From Deltaproteobacteria bacterium (lineage in GTDB: Bacteria > Desulfobacterota > Dissulfuribacteria > Dissulfuribacterales > QOAL01): a stretch of DNA of 64,000 bases. The notes under the pieces are model-generated. The model saw only the letters and a list, made by a program, of their open reading frames with translations, was not told the DNA's origin and did no database searches. Of the stretch, positions 38,037 through 46,998 are shown one piece after another. Position numbers and translations under genes: made by a program. The stretch lies in the NCBI GenBank assembly GCA_026995935.1, contig JALWNK010000062.1, forward strand, positions 23,916 through 87,915, read 5' to 3'. Positions within the stretch are counted from its first letter, which is position 1, and every line of letters starts with the position of its first letter.

Positions 38037-38963
38037 ATGACAGATAAAGAGCAAAGGGGAGGCCGTACCAGGGCCTTCCTCATAGTGCTTGCAACAATAG
38101 GAGGGCTTGCCCTCCTTACTTTTTTTGCCTTTGTTCTGCTCATTGGCTCCCTGTTCCTTAAAAGCGGTGTTGCTCCCTCGTCACTTGCTCCAGAGGCGGA
38201 AGGGGTTGGCATAGTAAGGCTGGAAGGGGTAATAGTTACTCCTGAAAAGGTGCTAAAGGACCTTAGAAACTTCAGGGAAAACGACCGTGTCAAGGCCATA
38301 GTTCTAAGAATAGACAGCCCCGGAGGGGCAGTTGGGGCAAGCCAGGAGCTTTACCAGGCCATCAGGCAGGTGGACAAGGAAAAGCCCGTGGTTGCCTCCC
38401 TTGTAAACACGGCTGCCTCCGGCGCCTTTTATGCTGCTTGCGCCTCCCGCTGGATAGTTTCAGACCCAGGCACCATTACCGGAAGTATCGGCGTCATAAT
38501 GAAGCTTCCAAACATCTCAGGCCTTCTTCAAAGGCTTGGCATAAAAACCACGGTCATAAAGAGCGGAAAACTGAAGGACCTGGCCTCTATCACAAGGGAT
38601 CTGACCCCTGAAGAGAGGCAGGTGCTAAAGGGGGTCATGGACGATATCCACAACCAGTTTATACAGGATGTTGCCAAGGGCAGAAATCTTCCCGTGGAGG
38701 ATGTCTCAAGGGTTGCGGATGGAAGGATATTTTCCGGAAGGCAGGCCCTGGCCCTCCACTTTGTGGATGAGCTTGGTAACTTCTCAACTGCAGTAAAGAA
38801 GGCTGCGGAGCTTGGAAAGATAAAGGGTAAGCCTGCCCTTATATACCCCCAGAAGGATAAGATAACGGCATTAAAGGAAATCCTGGAGGATTCCGGAGCA
38901 AGGTCCATGCTCAAGTTTCTAAACCTGTTGTTTCTTAACGACTCTTCTGGAGTTCCGCACTAA
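38037..38963 (+). CDS. sppA: Signal peptide peptidase SppA
   Basis: TM segment, IDSPGGAVGASQELYQAI, AASGAFYAACASRWIVSDPGTITGSIGVIM. Confidence 0.94.
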   Translation: MTDKEQRGGRTRAFLIVLATIGGLALLTFFAFVLLIGSLFLKSGVAPSSLAPEAEGVGIVRLEGVIVTPEKVLKDLRNFRENDRVKAIVLRIDSPGGAVGASQELYQAIRQVDKEKPVVASLVNTAASGAFYAACASRWIVSDPGTITGSIGVIMKLPNISGLLQRLGIKTTVIKSGKLKDLASITRDLTPEERQVLKGVMDDIHNQFIQDVAKGRNLPVEDVSRVADGRIFSGRQALALHFVDELGNFSTAVKKAAELGKIKGKPALIYPQKDKITALKEILEDSGARSMLKFLNLLFLNDSSGVPH

Positions 38964-38975
38964 TCCTTTAACAAG

Positions 38976-39254
38976 ATGCTAAAGGCAGACCTGGTAAGAA
39001 GGCTAAAGGAGATTTACCCGGAATTTACCCAGGCAGATCTTCAGGAAATGGTGGAGCTTGTATTTGAGCAGATTGCCCAGGCCCTTCAGGAAGGAAGAAG
39101 GGTTGAGATAAGGGGCTTTGGAAGCTTCAGCCTTCACAGACAGAAAGAAAGACAATTCATAAATCCAAAGACAGGCCAAAAGACGGTCTGCCCCTCCAAT
39201 TTCAGGATAGTCTTCAGACCAAGTAACAAGTTAAAAAGGATCGATCCCCTTTAA
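38976..39254 (+). CDS. HU/IHF-family DNA-binding protein
   Basis: MLKADLVRRLKEIYP..EGRRVEIRGFGSFSLHRQKERQFINPKTGQ. Confidence 0.93.
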   Translation: MLKADLVRRLKEIYPEFTQADLQEMVELVFEQIAQALQEGRRVEIRGFGSFSLHRQKERQFINPKTGQKTVCPSNFRIVFRPSNKLKRIDPL

Positions 39255-39378
39255 GGCGCCCGATAGGCCACGGAATTACTTCCAAAATCTCCTGGATTGG
39301 TTCTCATTGCAAATGATGTGAGCGTAATTATTGTATTTTTGAGTAACTTTTTAAAAATGCAATGGGGAGCAAAATCTT

Positions 39379-41149
39379 ATGGCGAGCCAATCCAAAAAGA
39401 CAAAGATAGCCCTTCTTGATCTTGCCAGTTGCACTGGATGCGAGGTGAATCTTTTGCGGCTCGGCTCAAGGTTTCTTGAGCTTGCCGAACACTTTGAGAT
39501 CGCAGACTGGCACATGCTTCAAAGGGACAAGGATACGGACTACGATGTTGTTTTTGTCGAGGGGCTTTGTGTGCAATGAAGAGCAGGAGGAGATTTTAAG
39601 GCAGGCAAGGAGGACAAGTCAAGTGCTTGTCGCCCTGGGCGCCTGCGCCATGACCGGTAATGTTTTTTCCCAGATCAAACCAGAGAAATTCGAAGAGCTT
39701 AAATCAAGGGTCTATCCCCCTGGATACCAACCTGTAACCCACTTTGTAAAGCCCGTTTCAAAGGTGGTAGAGGTAGATCATGTGATACCTGGGTGTCCCG
39801 CAAGCAGTGAGGCGGCGGCAAAACTCTTTGAGGAGCTTAGTAAAAGACCCATAACATCTCCGCGGCTCAGGGTTCAGGAGCCTGACTTTGTATCAAGGAT
39901 AGAAGGCCATGGCAAACTCGAAGCTGATCTTGAAAAGGGCCATGCCGTTTTTGCGCCAGAAGAAGGAGAACGGTTCGTGGAGGCCCTTGCAGTTGGCAGG
40001 CCATACTGGAGCGCTCCGAAACTTCACAGCAGGATATGTGGTATCTGCCCGGCAGCGCATACACTTTGTGCCATCGAGGCTTCCGAAAGGGCCCTGGGAA
40101 TCAGGCCTTCAACACAGACCGTTTTGCTCAGAAGGCTTTTTCAGTGTGGACAGATGGTCTCAAGCCATCTTATGCATTTGTATTTAATGGTCCTGCCCTC
40201 CATTGCAGGCTTTGATTCCAGTGTGGATTTCAGCCTTGTTTATCCAGAGGAATTTAAGATATTTTTGGAGATAAAGAGGATAGCCGAGGAGATAACGGAT
40301 GCCATAGGTGGTGCTCCCCTTCATGCGGTCAGCCTAGAGCCTGGAGGTTTTACCAGGGTTCCTGATGCAAAAAGGCTTTCACAACTTGGTCGTCGTATTG
40401 AAAAGGTACTCGACGACAGCCTTGATCTTGTGCGAATACTTGGTACTTTCAGGTGGGCAGAGGCCGAAACCGTTGCCCATATGCTTTGTATACAGCCAGA
40501 AAAGGATGAATATACCTTTTATGGGATGAGCTTCATACACAATGGGCCAGAGCCCGTTTCCGGCACGGACTATCAAGATCTCATAGAGGAACACACACGA
40601 AAGGGCCAGTCAGGAAAGGTGGCCTATCTCAAGGGAAAAAGGCCTGTAAAGACAGGGGCCCTTTCACGGCTCTTTCGCTTTAACAGGTATCTAAATCCCC
40701 TAGCTTCTGTGATTTTCAAGGAACTGGACATCAATTTTCAAAATCCCTTTTACAACAACCTTTCACAGGCAGTTGAGCTCATTCACTACCTTGAGGAGGC
40801 AGGAAAGCTTCTGGCTGAGCTCGGGAAAGGGGATGTTTCAGGGGCCAAGATAGATGAAAAGAACGTGAGGGAAGAGGCGCTTTCAGGAAAAGGCCCATGG
40901 CCAAGGCGCGGGGTTGGATTAATTGAGGCGCCAAGGGGAATACTCATACATGACGTTGAAATTGACAAATCAGGCTTGGTTACCAATTACAATATCATTA
41001 CGCCAACGGCCCTTAACATTTCCGCCCTTGGCCCAGAGGCGGAGCTGTTTCTCCGAAAAAATCGGGACTTACCAAAGGAGAAGAAAAGGACGGCCCTTGA
41101 GGATCTTGTGCGGGCCTCTGACCCCTGCATTACATGTGCAGTGCACTAG
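39379..41149 (+). CDS. [NiFe]-hydrogenase small::large subunit fusion, interrupted by a +1 frameshift at 39561-39564
   Basis: Small subunit: CTGCEVNLL, LGACAMTGN, VIPGCPASSEAAAKLFEEL. Large subunit: LHSRICGICPAAHTLC and terminal DPCITCAVH-stop. Frame 1 ends at TGA 39577; frame 2 continues FVCNEEQEEILRQ. Confidence 0.85.
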
Positions 41150-41175
41150 GAAGGGCGGTCTTTATTCAGGAGTCG

Positions 41176-41781
41176 CTATTCAAAATCGGCACAGCTCCCC
41201 TTGCCGCGGCGAAGCACCTCTATTTCGTCATCCACCAGTGAAATCACACTTGAAGGCTCAGGGGTTATTATGCCTGAATCCACAATGATGGGGATCTGTT
41301 TGCCGAACCTTTTGGCCATCTCCCTTGGGTCTGAAAAGACCTCATCTGCCTGGGATACAGTGGTACTGATTATGGGGTTTCCAAGCTGCCTCACTATTTC
41401 AAGGCACACGGGATGATCGGGAATCCTTATTCCAACGGTCTTTCTCTTGGTCAACATCATCTTTGGCACCTGGCGGGAGCCTTCGAGAATGAAGGTGTAA
41501 GGCCCGGGAAGGTAACGTTTAAGTATCCTGTAGGCAAGATCAGAGACTCTTGCATACTGGCTTATGTGGCTCAAGTCTGCGCATATGAAGCTGAAGGGTT
41601 GGGTCTTGGGAATCCCTTTTATTTGGTAGACCTTTTCTATGGCCTTTTTGTTGAATATGTCAGCCCCCATTCCGTAACAGGTATCCGTGGGGTAGATTAC
41701 CACCTCTCCCTTTCTAAGGGCCTCAACTATCTGTCGAATCTTTCTGGGCACCGGTCTTTCAGGATCTAATTCCAATATCAC
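41176..41781 (-). CDS. Sua5/YciO/YrdC family (L-threonylcarbamoyladenylate synthase-like)
   Basis: ALRKGEVVIYPTDTCYGMGADIFNKKAIEKVYQIKG..PLPGPYTFIL-type region..VGIRIPDHPVCLEIVRQLGNPIISTT. Confidence 0.93.
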   Translation of the reverse strand: MILELDPERPVPRKIRQIVEALRKGEVVIYPTDTCYGMGADIFNKKAIEKVYQIKGIPKTQPFSFICADLSHISQYARVSDLAYRILKRYLPGPYTFILEGSRQVPKMMLTKRKTVGIRIPDHPVCLEIVRQLGNPIISTTVSQADEVFSDPREMAKRFGKQIPIIVDSGIITPEPSSVISLVDDEIEVLRRGKGSCADFE

Positions 41782-41958
41782 GTGACTTTATCCTCCTTGG
41801 GGATTGACAAACATCTTGTTTTCAAGGTAACAATTTTGAACTACCATTCAATTAATCAATGTACCAAGACAAGAAAGGCGTTTTTTTTGCCTGCGGCGAT
41901 TAGTTCAAAGATAATCATGCAGGTGTTTATGTGAAGAATAAAATCGAGGAGGAGTTAC

Positions 41959-43722
41959 ATGAAATTAGATCCGACCAAGATGAAAGACTGGGAAATAGCC
42001 GAGGCCGCTGCCGAACATATGAAGACGGTTTATCAGCTTGGCGAGGAGCTGGGCCTGGAGAAGGAGGAACTTCTTCCCTATGGTCATTACGTGGCAAAGA
42101 TAGATTACGCCAAGACACTAGAGCGGCTGAAGGATCGACCAGATGGCAAGTACATTGACGTTACTGCCATTACCCCTACACCCCTTGGAGAGGGGAAAAG
42201 CACCTGCGCCGTAGGCCTCATGGAGGGCCTTGGGAAAAGGGGGAAAAACGTTGTGGGAGCACTTCGCCAGCCCTCTGGAGGCCCCACCTTCAACATCAAG
42301 GGAAGCGCCGCAGGTGGTGGGCTCGCCCAGCTCATTCCCCTGGACAAGTTTTCCCTGGGGCTCACCGGTGACATAAATGCCATAATGAATGCCCACAACC
42401 TGGGTATGGTGGCCCTTACGGCCAGAATGCAGCACGAGAGCAACTACACAGATGAGCAGCTTGCCCAAAGGGGGCTTAAGCGTCTGGATGTGCATCCAAA
42501 AAGCGTTGAGTTCCGCTGGATAATAGACTTTTGTGCCCAGGCGCTCAGGAACATCACCATAGGTATTGGGGGCCGCATGGATGGTTTCACCATGCAAAGC
42601 GGCTTTAATATAGCGGTTTCCTCCGAGATCATGGCAATACTTGCCATTGCCAATGACCTTAAGGACCTGAGGGAAAGAATTGGAAAAATCGTTGTTGCCT
42701 ATGACAAGACAGGAAAGCCCATAACCACTGAGGACCTGGAGGTGGCTGGAGCCATGACGGCCTGGATGGTTGAGGCTGTGAATCCAAACCTCATGCAGAC
42801 CGTAGAGGGGCAGCCATGTCTCATACATGCAGGGCCCTTTGCCAATATCGCCATTGGTCAGTCATCGGTGATTGCCGACAAGGTGGGCCTTAAGCTTGGT
42901 GACTATCTAGTTACGGAAAGCGGTTTTGGGGCTGATATTGGTTTTGAGAAGTTTTGGAACCTCAAGTGCCGCTTTAGCGGGCTGAAACCAAACTGTGCAG
43001 TGGTTGTTGCCACCATCCGCGCACTCAAGTGCCACGGTGGCGCACCCATTCCTCGCCCAGGCCGTCCAATGCCGCCAGAGTACAGCGAGGAGCATGTTGA
43101 ATGGGTGGAAAAGGGCACGGCCAACCTGTTGCATCACATTGAAACTGTCAAGAAGGCAGGCATTAACCCGGTTGTCTGTATTAACGCCTTTTACACCGAT
43201 ACCAAGAACGAAATCGAGGCAGTGCGCAGGCTCTGTGAACAGGCAGGTGCCCGCGTTGCAGTGTCCGAACACTGGCTAAAGGGAGGCGAGGGTGCCCTTG
43301 AGTTTGCAGATGCGGTTATTGATGCATGCAACGAGGAAAATGATTTCAGGTTCCTCTACGATCTTGACACGCCGCTTCGCAAGCGCATAGAGCTGATTAC
43401 CAAGGAGGTCTACGGCGGAGACGGTGTGGATTACTCGCCAGAGGCCCTTGCCAAGGCAGAAAAGATCGAGAATGATCCAGAGCTTTCAAAGCTTGGTACT
43501 TGCATGGTCAAGACACATCTAAGCCTTTCAGACAACCCCAACCTCAAAGGCGTTCCCAAGGGCTGGAGGCTTTTTGTCCGCGACATCCTTACATACAAGG
43601 GCGCAGGCTTTGTGGTACCAGTGGCCGGAGCCATAAGTCTCATGCCAGGAACCGGCTCCGATCCGGCCTACAGGCGTATCGACGTGGATGTTGAGACTGG
43701 AAAGGTAAAGGGTCTGTTCTAG
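41959..43722 (+). CDS. fhs: Formate-tetrahydrofolate ligase
   Basis: [63 protein letters not shown] upstream. Confidence 0.97.
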   Translation: MKLDPTKMKDWEIAEAAAEHMKTVYQLGEELGLEKEELLPYGHYVAKIDYAKTLERLKDRPDGKYIDVTAITPTPLGEGKSTCAVGLMEGLGKRGKNVVGALRQPSGGPTFNIKGSAAGGGLAQLIPLDKFSLGLTGDINAIMNAHNLGMVALTARMQHESNYTDEQLAQRGLKRLDVHPKSVEFRWIIDFCAQALRNITIGIGGRMDGFTMQSGFNIAVSSEIMAILAIANDLKDLRERIGKIVVAYDKTGKPITTEDLEVAGAMTAWMVEAVNPNLMQTVEGQPCLIHAGPFANIAIGQSSVIADKVGLKLGDYLVTESGFGADIGFEKFWNLKCRFSGLKPNCAVVVATIRALKCHGGAPIPRPGRPMPPEYSEEHVEWVEKGTANLLHHIETVKKAGINPVVCINAFYTDTKNEIEAVRRLCEQAGARVAVSEHWLKGGEGALEFADAVIDACNEENDFRFLYDLDTPLRKRIELITKEVYGGDGVDYSPEALAKAEKIENDPELSKLGTCMVKTHLSLSDNPNLKGVPKGWRLFVRDILTYKGAGFVVPVAGAISLMPGTGSDPAYRRIDVDVETGKVKGLF

Positions 43723-43749
43723 GATTTGCCCTCCTTTTGTTCTTTACTG

Positions 43750-43774
43750 GCCGCCTTCGGGCGGCCTTTTTATT
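43750..43774 (+). terminator. Rho-independent terminator after fhs
   Basis: GGCCGCC-TTCG-GGCGGCC followed by TTTTTATTT. Confidence 0.85.
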
Positions 43775-44000
43775 TGGCCGGGGGAAAAGGTACCAAGTAT
43801 GGGGTAAAAGGCCCCGCTCTTGTGGTCTTGTTATCTTTAAAAAAAAAATAACACGATAATCTCCGAATAATGGCAGCTATATCAGGTGATTATCCTACCG
43901 TCGGCTAAGGTTGGACAATTTTTGTCATATGGTCTAAACTTTGCTTATAGTAAGAGGTCTATTATATGAATTTGCATTCAGTAAAAGAGCAGGAGGAGTC

Positions 44001-44888
44001 ATGTCAGCAAAAATCATCAGTGGCGTTGAGATAGCAAAGCAGATCAGGCAAGAGCTCAAGGACGAGGTAAAGGAGCTCAAGGAGAAGCATGGAGTGATCC
44101 CCGGTCTTGTTACCATCCTTGTTGGGGAAAATCCTGCTTCGGTCTCCTATGTAACAGCCAAGCAGCGCACAGCCCACGAACTGGGCTTTCATTCCATCCA
44201 GGATAACCAGCCTGAAGAGATCTCTGAAGACGAACTTCTCAAGCTCATAGACAAGTACAACAACGACGAAAGTATTCACGGCATTTTGGTACAGTTACCC
44301 CTTCCCAAGCACATTGACGAGAGCAAGGTGCTTTATGCCATCTCACCTGACAAGGACGTGGACGGATTCCATCCGGTGAACGTGGGCAAGATGGTCATAG
44401 GCGAGCCCTGTTTTCTCCCCTGTACCCCGCACGGTATTCTGGAGATGCTCATCCGTACTGATGTTGAAACAAGTGGTGCCGAGGTGGTGGTTGTTGGCCG
44501 AAGCAACATTGTCGGAAAGCCCATTGCCAATCTCATGCTGCAAAAACGCCCAGGAGGTAACGCCACTGTTACGATATGCCATACAAGGACGAGGGATATG
44601 GCCTTTCATACCAAAAGGGCCGATATCCTCATAGTTGCCGCAGGCAGGCCCAAGGTCATAACGGCAGACATGGTAAAAGACGGGGTCGTTGTCATTGACG
44701 TTGGAGTAAACCGCATTGGAAAGACCCCGGAAGGCAAGGCCATTTTGTGTGGTGACGTGGATTTTGATGCAATAAAGGAAAAGGCTGCTGCAATTACACC
44801 TGTGCCGGGCGGTGTTGGGCCGATGACCATTACCATGCTCATGAAGAATACGGTCCAGGCTGCCAAACAGTTTGCTGGACTGGCCTAA
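44001..44888 (+). CDS. folD: Methylenetetrahydrofolate dehydrogenase/methenyl-THF cyclohydrolase
   Basis: GLVTILVGENPASVSYVTAKQRTAHELGF..VQLPLPKHIDE..KDVDGFHPVNVG..VVVGRSNIVGKPIANLML. AGGAGGAG RBS before ATG 44001. Confidence 0.96.
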   Translation: MSAKIISGVEIAKQIRQELKDEVKELKEKHGVIPGLVTILVGENPASVSYVTAKQRTAHELGFHSIQDNQPEEISEDELLKLIDKYNNDESIHGILVQLPLPKHIDESKVLYAISPDKDVDGFHPVNVGKMVIGEPCFLPCTPHGILEMLIRTDVETSGAEVVVVGRSNIVGKPIANLMLQKRPGGNATVTICHTRTRDMAFHTKRADILIVAAGRPKVITADMVKDGVVVIDVGVNRIGKTPEGKAILCGDVDFDAIKEKAAAITPVPGGVGPMTITMLMKNTVQAAKQFAGLA

Positions 44889-44918
44889 GGCCGGTTTAAA
44901 TCATTAAGGAGAATTTTT

Positions 44919-46916
44919 ATGGACACCAGCAAGAGATTCAAAAAAGGAAACGGTGGATGTCCCAGCATCCAGTGCGAGGCCAACAGAGAGGTCCTTTGCA
45001 ATGAATGTGCATCTGGAGTCATTACTGCTGCCCACAGGGTGCAAAACAGGAGTGTTGAGCCCTGTCTTTTCGGTAAGGGAGGCACATGCTGCAGAAACTG
45101 CAACATGGGCCCATGTCAGATAATAGAAGGCGTCGATACCATGGTGGGCATCTGCGGGGCCGATGCCCCAACAGTTGTGGCAAGGAATTTTGCCAGGATT
45201 GTTGCAGCTGGTGCTGCTGCCCACATGGATCATGGAAGAGGTGTGGCCCTGGCCTTTCTGCAGACGGCCAAGGGAGAGACCCCCTACGAGATAAAGGACG
45301 GGATAAAGCTTAGGGAAACAGCACTCAGGCTGGGCATTGACCCGGGTGAGAAGTCCAAGACGGATCTCGCCATTGAGGTGGGTGAAAAGCTTGTCAGCGA
45401 GTTTGGCCAGCAGGAAGGCGTCATTTCCTTTATAAAAAGAGCACCTCAGCCAAGGCAGGAGCTTTGGCAGAAGCTGGGTGTAACTCCCAGGGGGGTTGAC
45501 CGTGAGGTCGTTGAGATGATGCACAGGACCCACATGGGTGTTGACCAGAACTACGAAAGCATCCTGCTCCAGGCGGCAAGGTGCGCCCTTGCAGACGGCT
45601 GGGGTGCCTCCATGATAGCTACTGAGCTTTCAGACATCATGTTTGGAACTCCGGTGCCCATCCGTACCAAGGTCAACATCGGTGTGCTTAAAAAGGACGA
45701 AGTCAACGTGACCGTGCACGGGCATGAGCCTGTCCTGGCGGAGGCTCTGGCCATGGTGGCCAACGATCCAGAGATCGTTGCCGAGTGCAAGAAGGTGGGT
45801 GCAAAGGGTGTGAACCTGGCAGGTGTGTGTTGTACTGGTAATGAAATCCTCATGAGAAGGGGGCTTCCCATTGCAGGAAGCTTTGTGCAACAGGAAGTTG
45901 TCCTTGCAACAGGCGCTGTGGAGGCCATGGTAGTGGATGTACAGTGCATCATGCAGGGTGTCTCCCCTGTGTCCAAGAATTACCACACCCAGCTCATAAC
46001 CACCTCAGAAAAGGCCAAGATAACCGGTGCAAAGCACGTACAGTTCCATGAAGACAAGGCCCTGGACGTGGCAAAGGAAATCATCAAGATGGCCATTGCC
46101 AAGTTCCCTGAGCGTGGCAAATACTGCATACCAAAACATGAGATGGACGTTGTAGCAGGCTTCAGTCACGAGACAATAAACTACATCCTTGGTGGACGCT
46201 TCCGGGCATCCTACAAACCACTTAACGACAACATTGTTAACGGAAGGATCCGTGGAGTTGCTGCAATAGTTGGCTGTGACAACTACCGCGTCATGGACGA
46301 GGTGCATGTTGAGCTTGCAAAGGAGCTCATCGCAAATGACGTGCTTGTGCTGGTGACGGGATGTGCTGCAACAGGAATAGGAAGGGCCGGGCTCCTTTCC
46401 CCTGAGGCCATGGAGATGGCAGGAGACGGGCTCAAGGAGGTCCTTGAGGCGGTTGGCTGCCCACCGGTTCTCCACATGGGTTCCTGTGTGGATAACAGCA
46501 GGCTTCTTATTGCTGCAACTGAAATGGTACATACTGGAGGTCTTGGTAACGACATTAGCGATATTCCAGTTGTGGGTTGCGCTCCCCAGTGGATGAGTGA
46601 GAAGGCCGTATCCATTGGCCAATACTTTGTCTCAAGCGGGGCCTACGTTGTGTTCGGCCCGAGCTTCCCAACAACTGGCTCACAGGTTGTTACGGACTTT
46701 TGTTTTAAGCAGATGAATGACATCTACGGTGGCTGCTGGGATCTTGCCCAGGGCGCCAACGAGTTCGCAGACAAGATGATCGACAAGATTAATGAAAGAA
46801 GAAAGGCCCTTGGCCTTGACAAGAAGAAAGAGCGCGTGCTCTTTGACATGGCCATGAGGCGTGAGCTTGGCTCTGGCATACCTGGAATGGGTTGCTCACC
46901 AGGAGGCCACAGCTGA
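44919..46916 (+). CDS. cooS: Anaerobic carbon monoxide dehydrogenase catalytic subunit
   Basis: CNECASG..CLFGKGGTCCRNCNMGPCQ cluster motifs; NLAGVCCTGNEILMRRG; VGCDNYRVMDEVHVELAKELIANDVLVLVTGCAATGIGRAGL. Confidence 0.97.
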   Translation: MDTSKRFKKGNGGCPSIQCEANREVLCNECASGVITAAHRVQNRSVEPCLFGKGGTCCRNCNMGPCQIIEGVDTMVGICGADAPTVVARNFARIVAAGAAAHMDHGRGVALAFLQTAKGETPYEIKDGIKLRETALRLGIDPGEKSKTDLAIEVGEKLVSEFGQQEGVISFIKRAPQPRQELWQKLGVTPRGVDREVVEMMHRTHMGVDQNYESILLQAARCALADGWGASMIATELSDIMFGTPVPIRTKVNIGVLKKDEVNVTVHGHEPVLAEALAMVANDPEIVAECKKVGAKGVNLAGVCCTGNEILMRRGLPIAGSFVQQEVVLATGAVEAMVVDVQCIMQGVSPVSKNYHTQLITTSEKAKITGAKHVQFHEDKALDVAKEIIKMAIAKFPERGKYCIPKHEMDVVAGFSHETINYILGGRFRASYKPLNDNIVNGRIRGVAAIVGCDNYRVMDEVHVELAKELIANDVLVLVTGCAATGIGRAGLLSPEAMEMAGDGLKEVLEAVGCPPVLHMGSCVDNSRLLIAATEMVHTGGLGNDISDIPVVGCAPQWMSEKAVSIGQYFVSSGAYVVFGPSFPTTGSQVVTDFCFKQMNDIYGGCWDLAQGANEFADKMIDKINERRKALGLDKKKERVLFDMAMRRELGSGIPGMGCSPGGHS

Positions 46917-46929
46917 TTTAATATTGGTG

Positions 46930-46954
46930 CCGGTAGGCTCACAGGGCCTGCCGG
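46930..46954 (+). terminator. Intercistronic hairpin between cooS and hdrA (attenuator/processing candidate)
   Basis: CCGGTAGGC-N7-GCCTGCCGG followed by TCTGCTTTTA. Confidence 0.45.
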
Positions 46955-46998
46955 TCTGCTTTTATGAATAAATTTTTTAAGGACTTGGAGTTGAGATA

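Noticed and set aside
39577-39579. TGA in the hydrogenase as a further selenocysteine codon
   Set aside because: Read-through gives QURAGGDFKAG.., unrelated to the family, while the +1 frame gives the expected VCNEEQEEIL; frameshift is the better explanation.
43925-43945. Possible sigma54 promoter TGGTCTAAACTTTGCT before folD
   Set aside because: Spacing fits but the -24 element is poor (TGGTCT); too weak to list as a feature.
43941-44000. N-terminal 20 aa extension of FolD
   Set aside because: A strong AGGAGGAG ribosome-binding site precedes ATG 44001, where the FolD homology begins.
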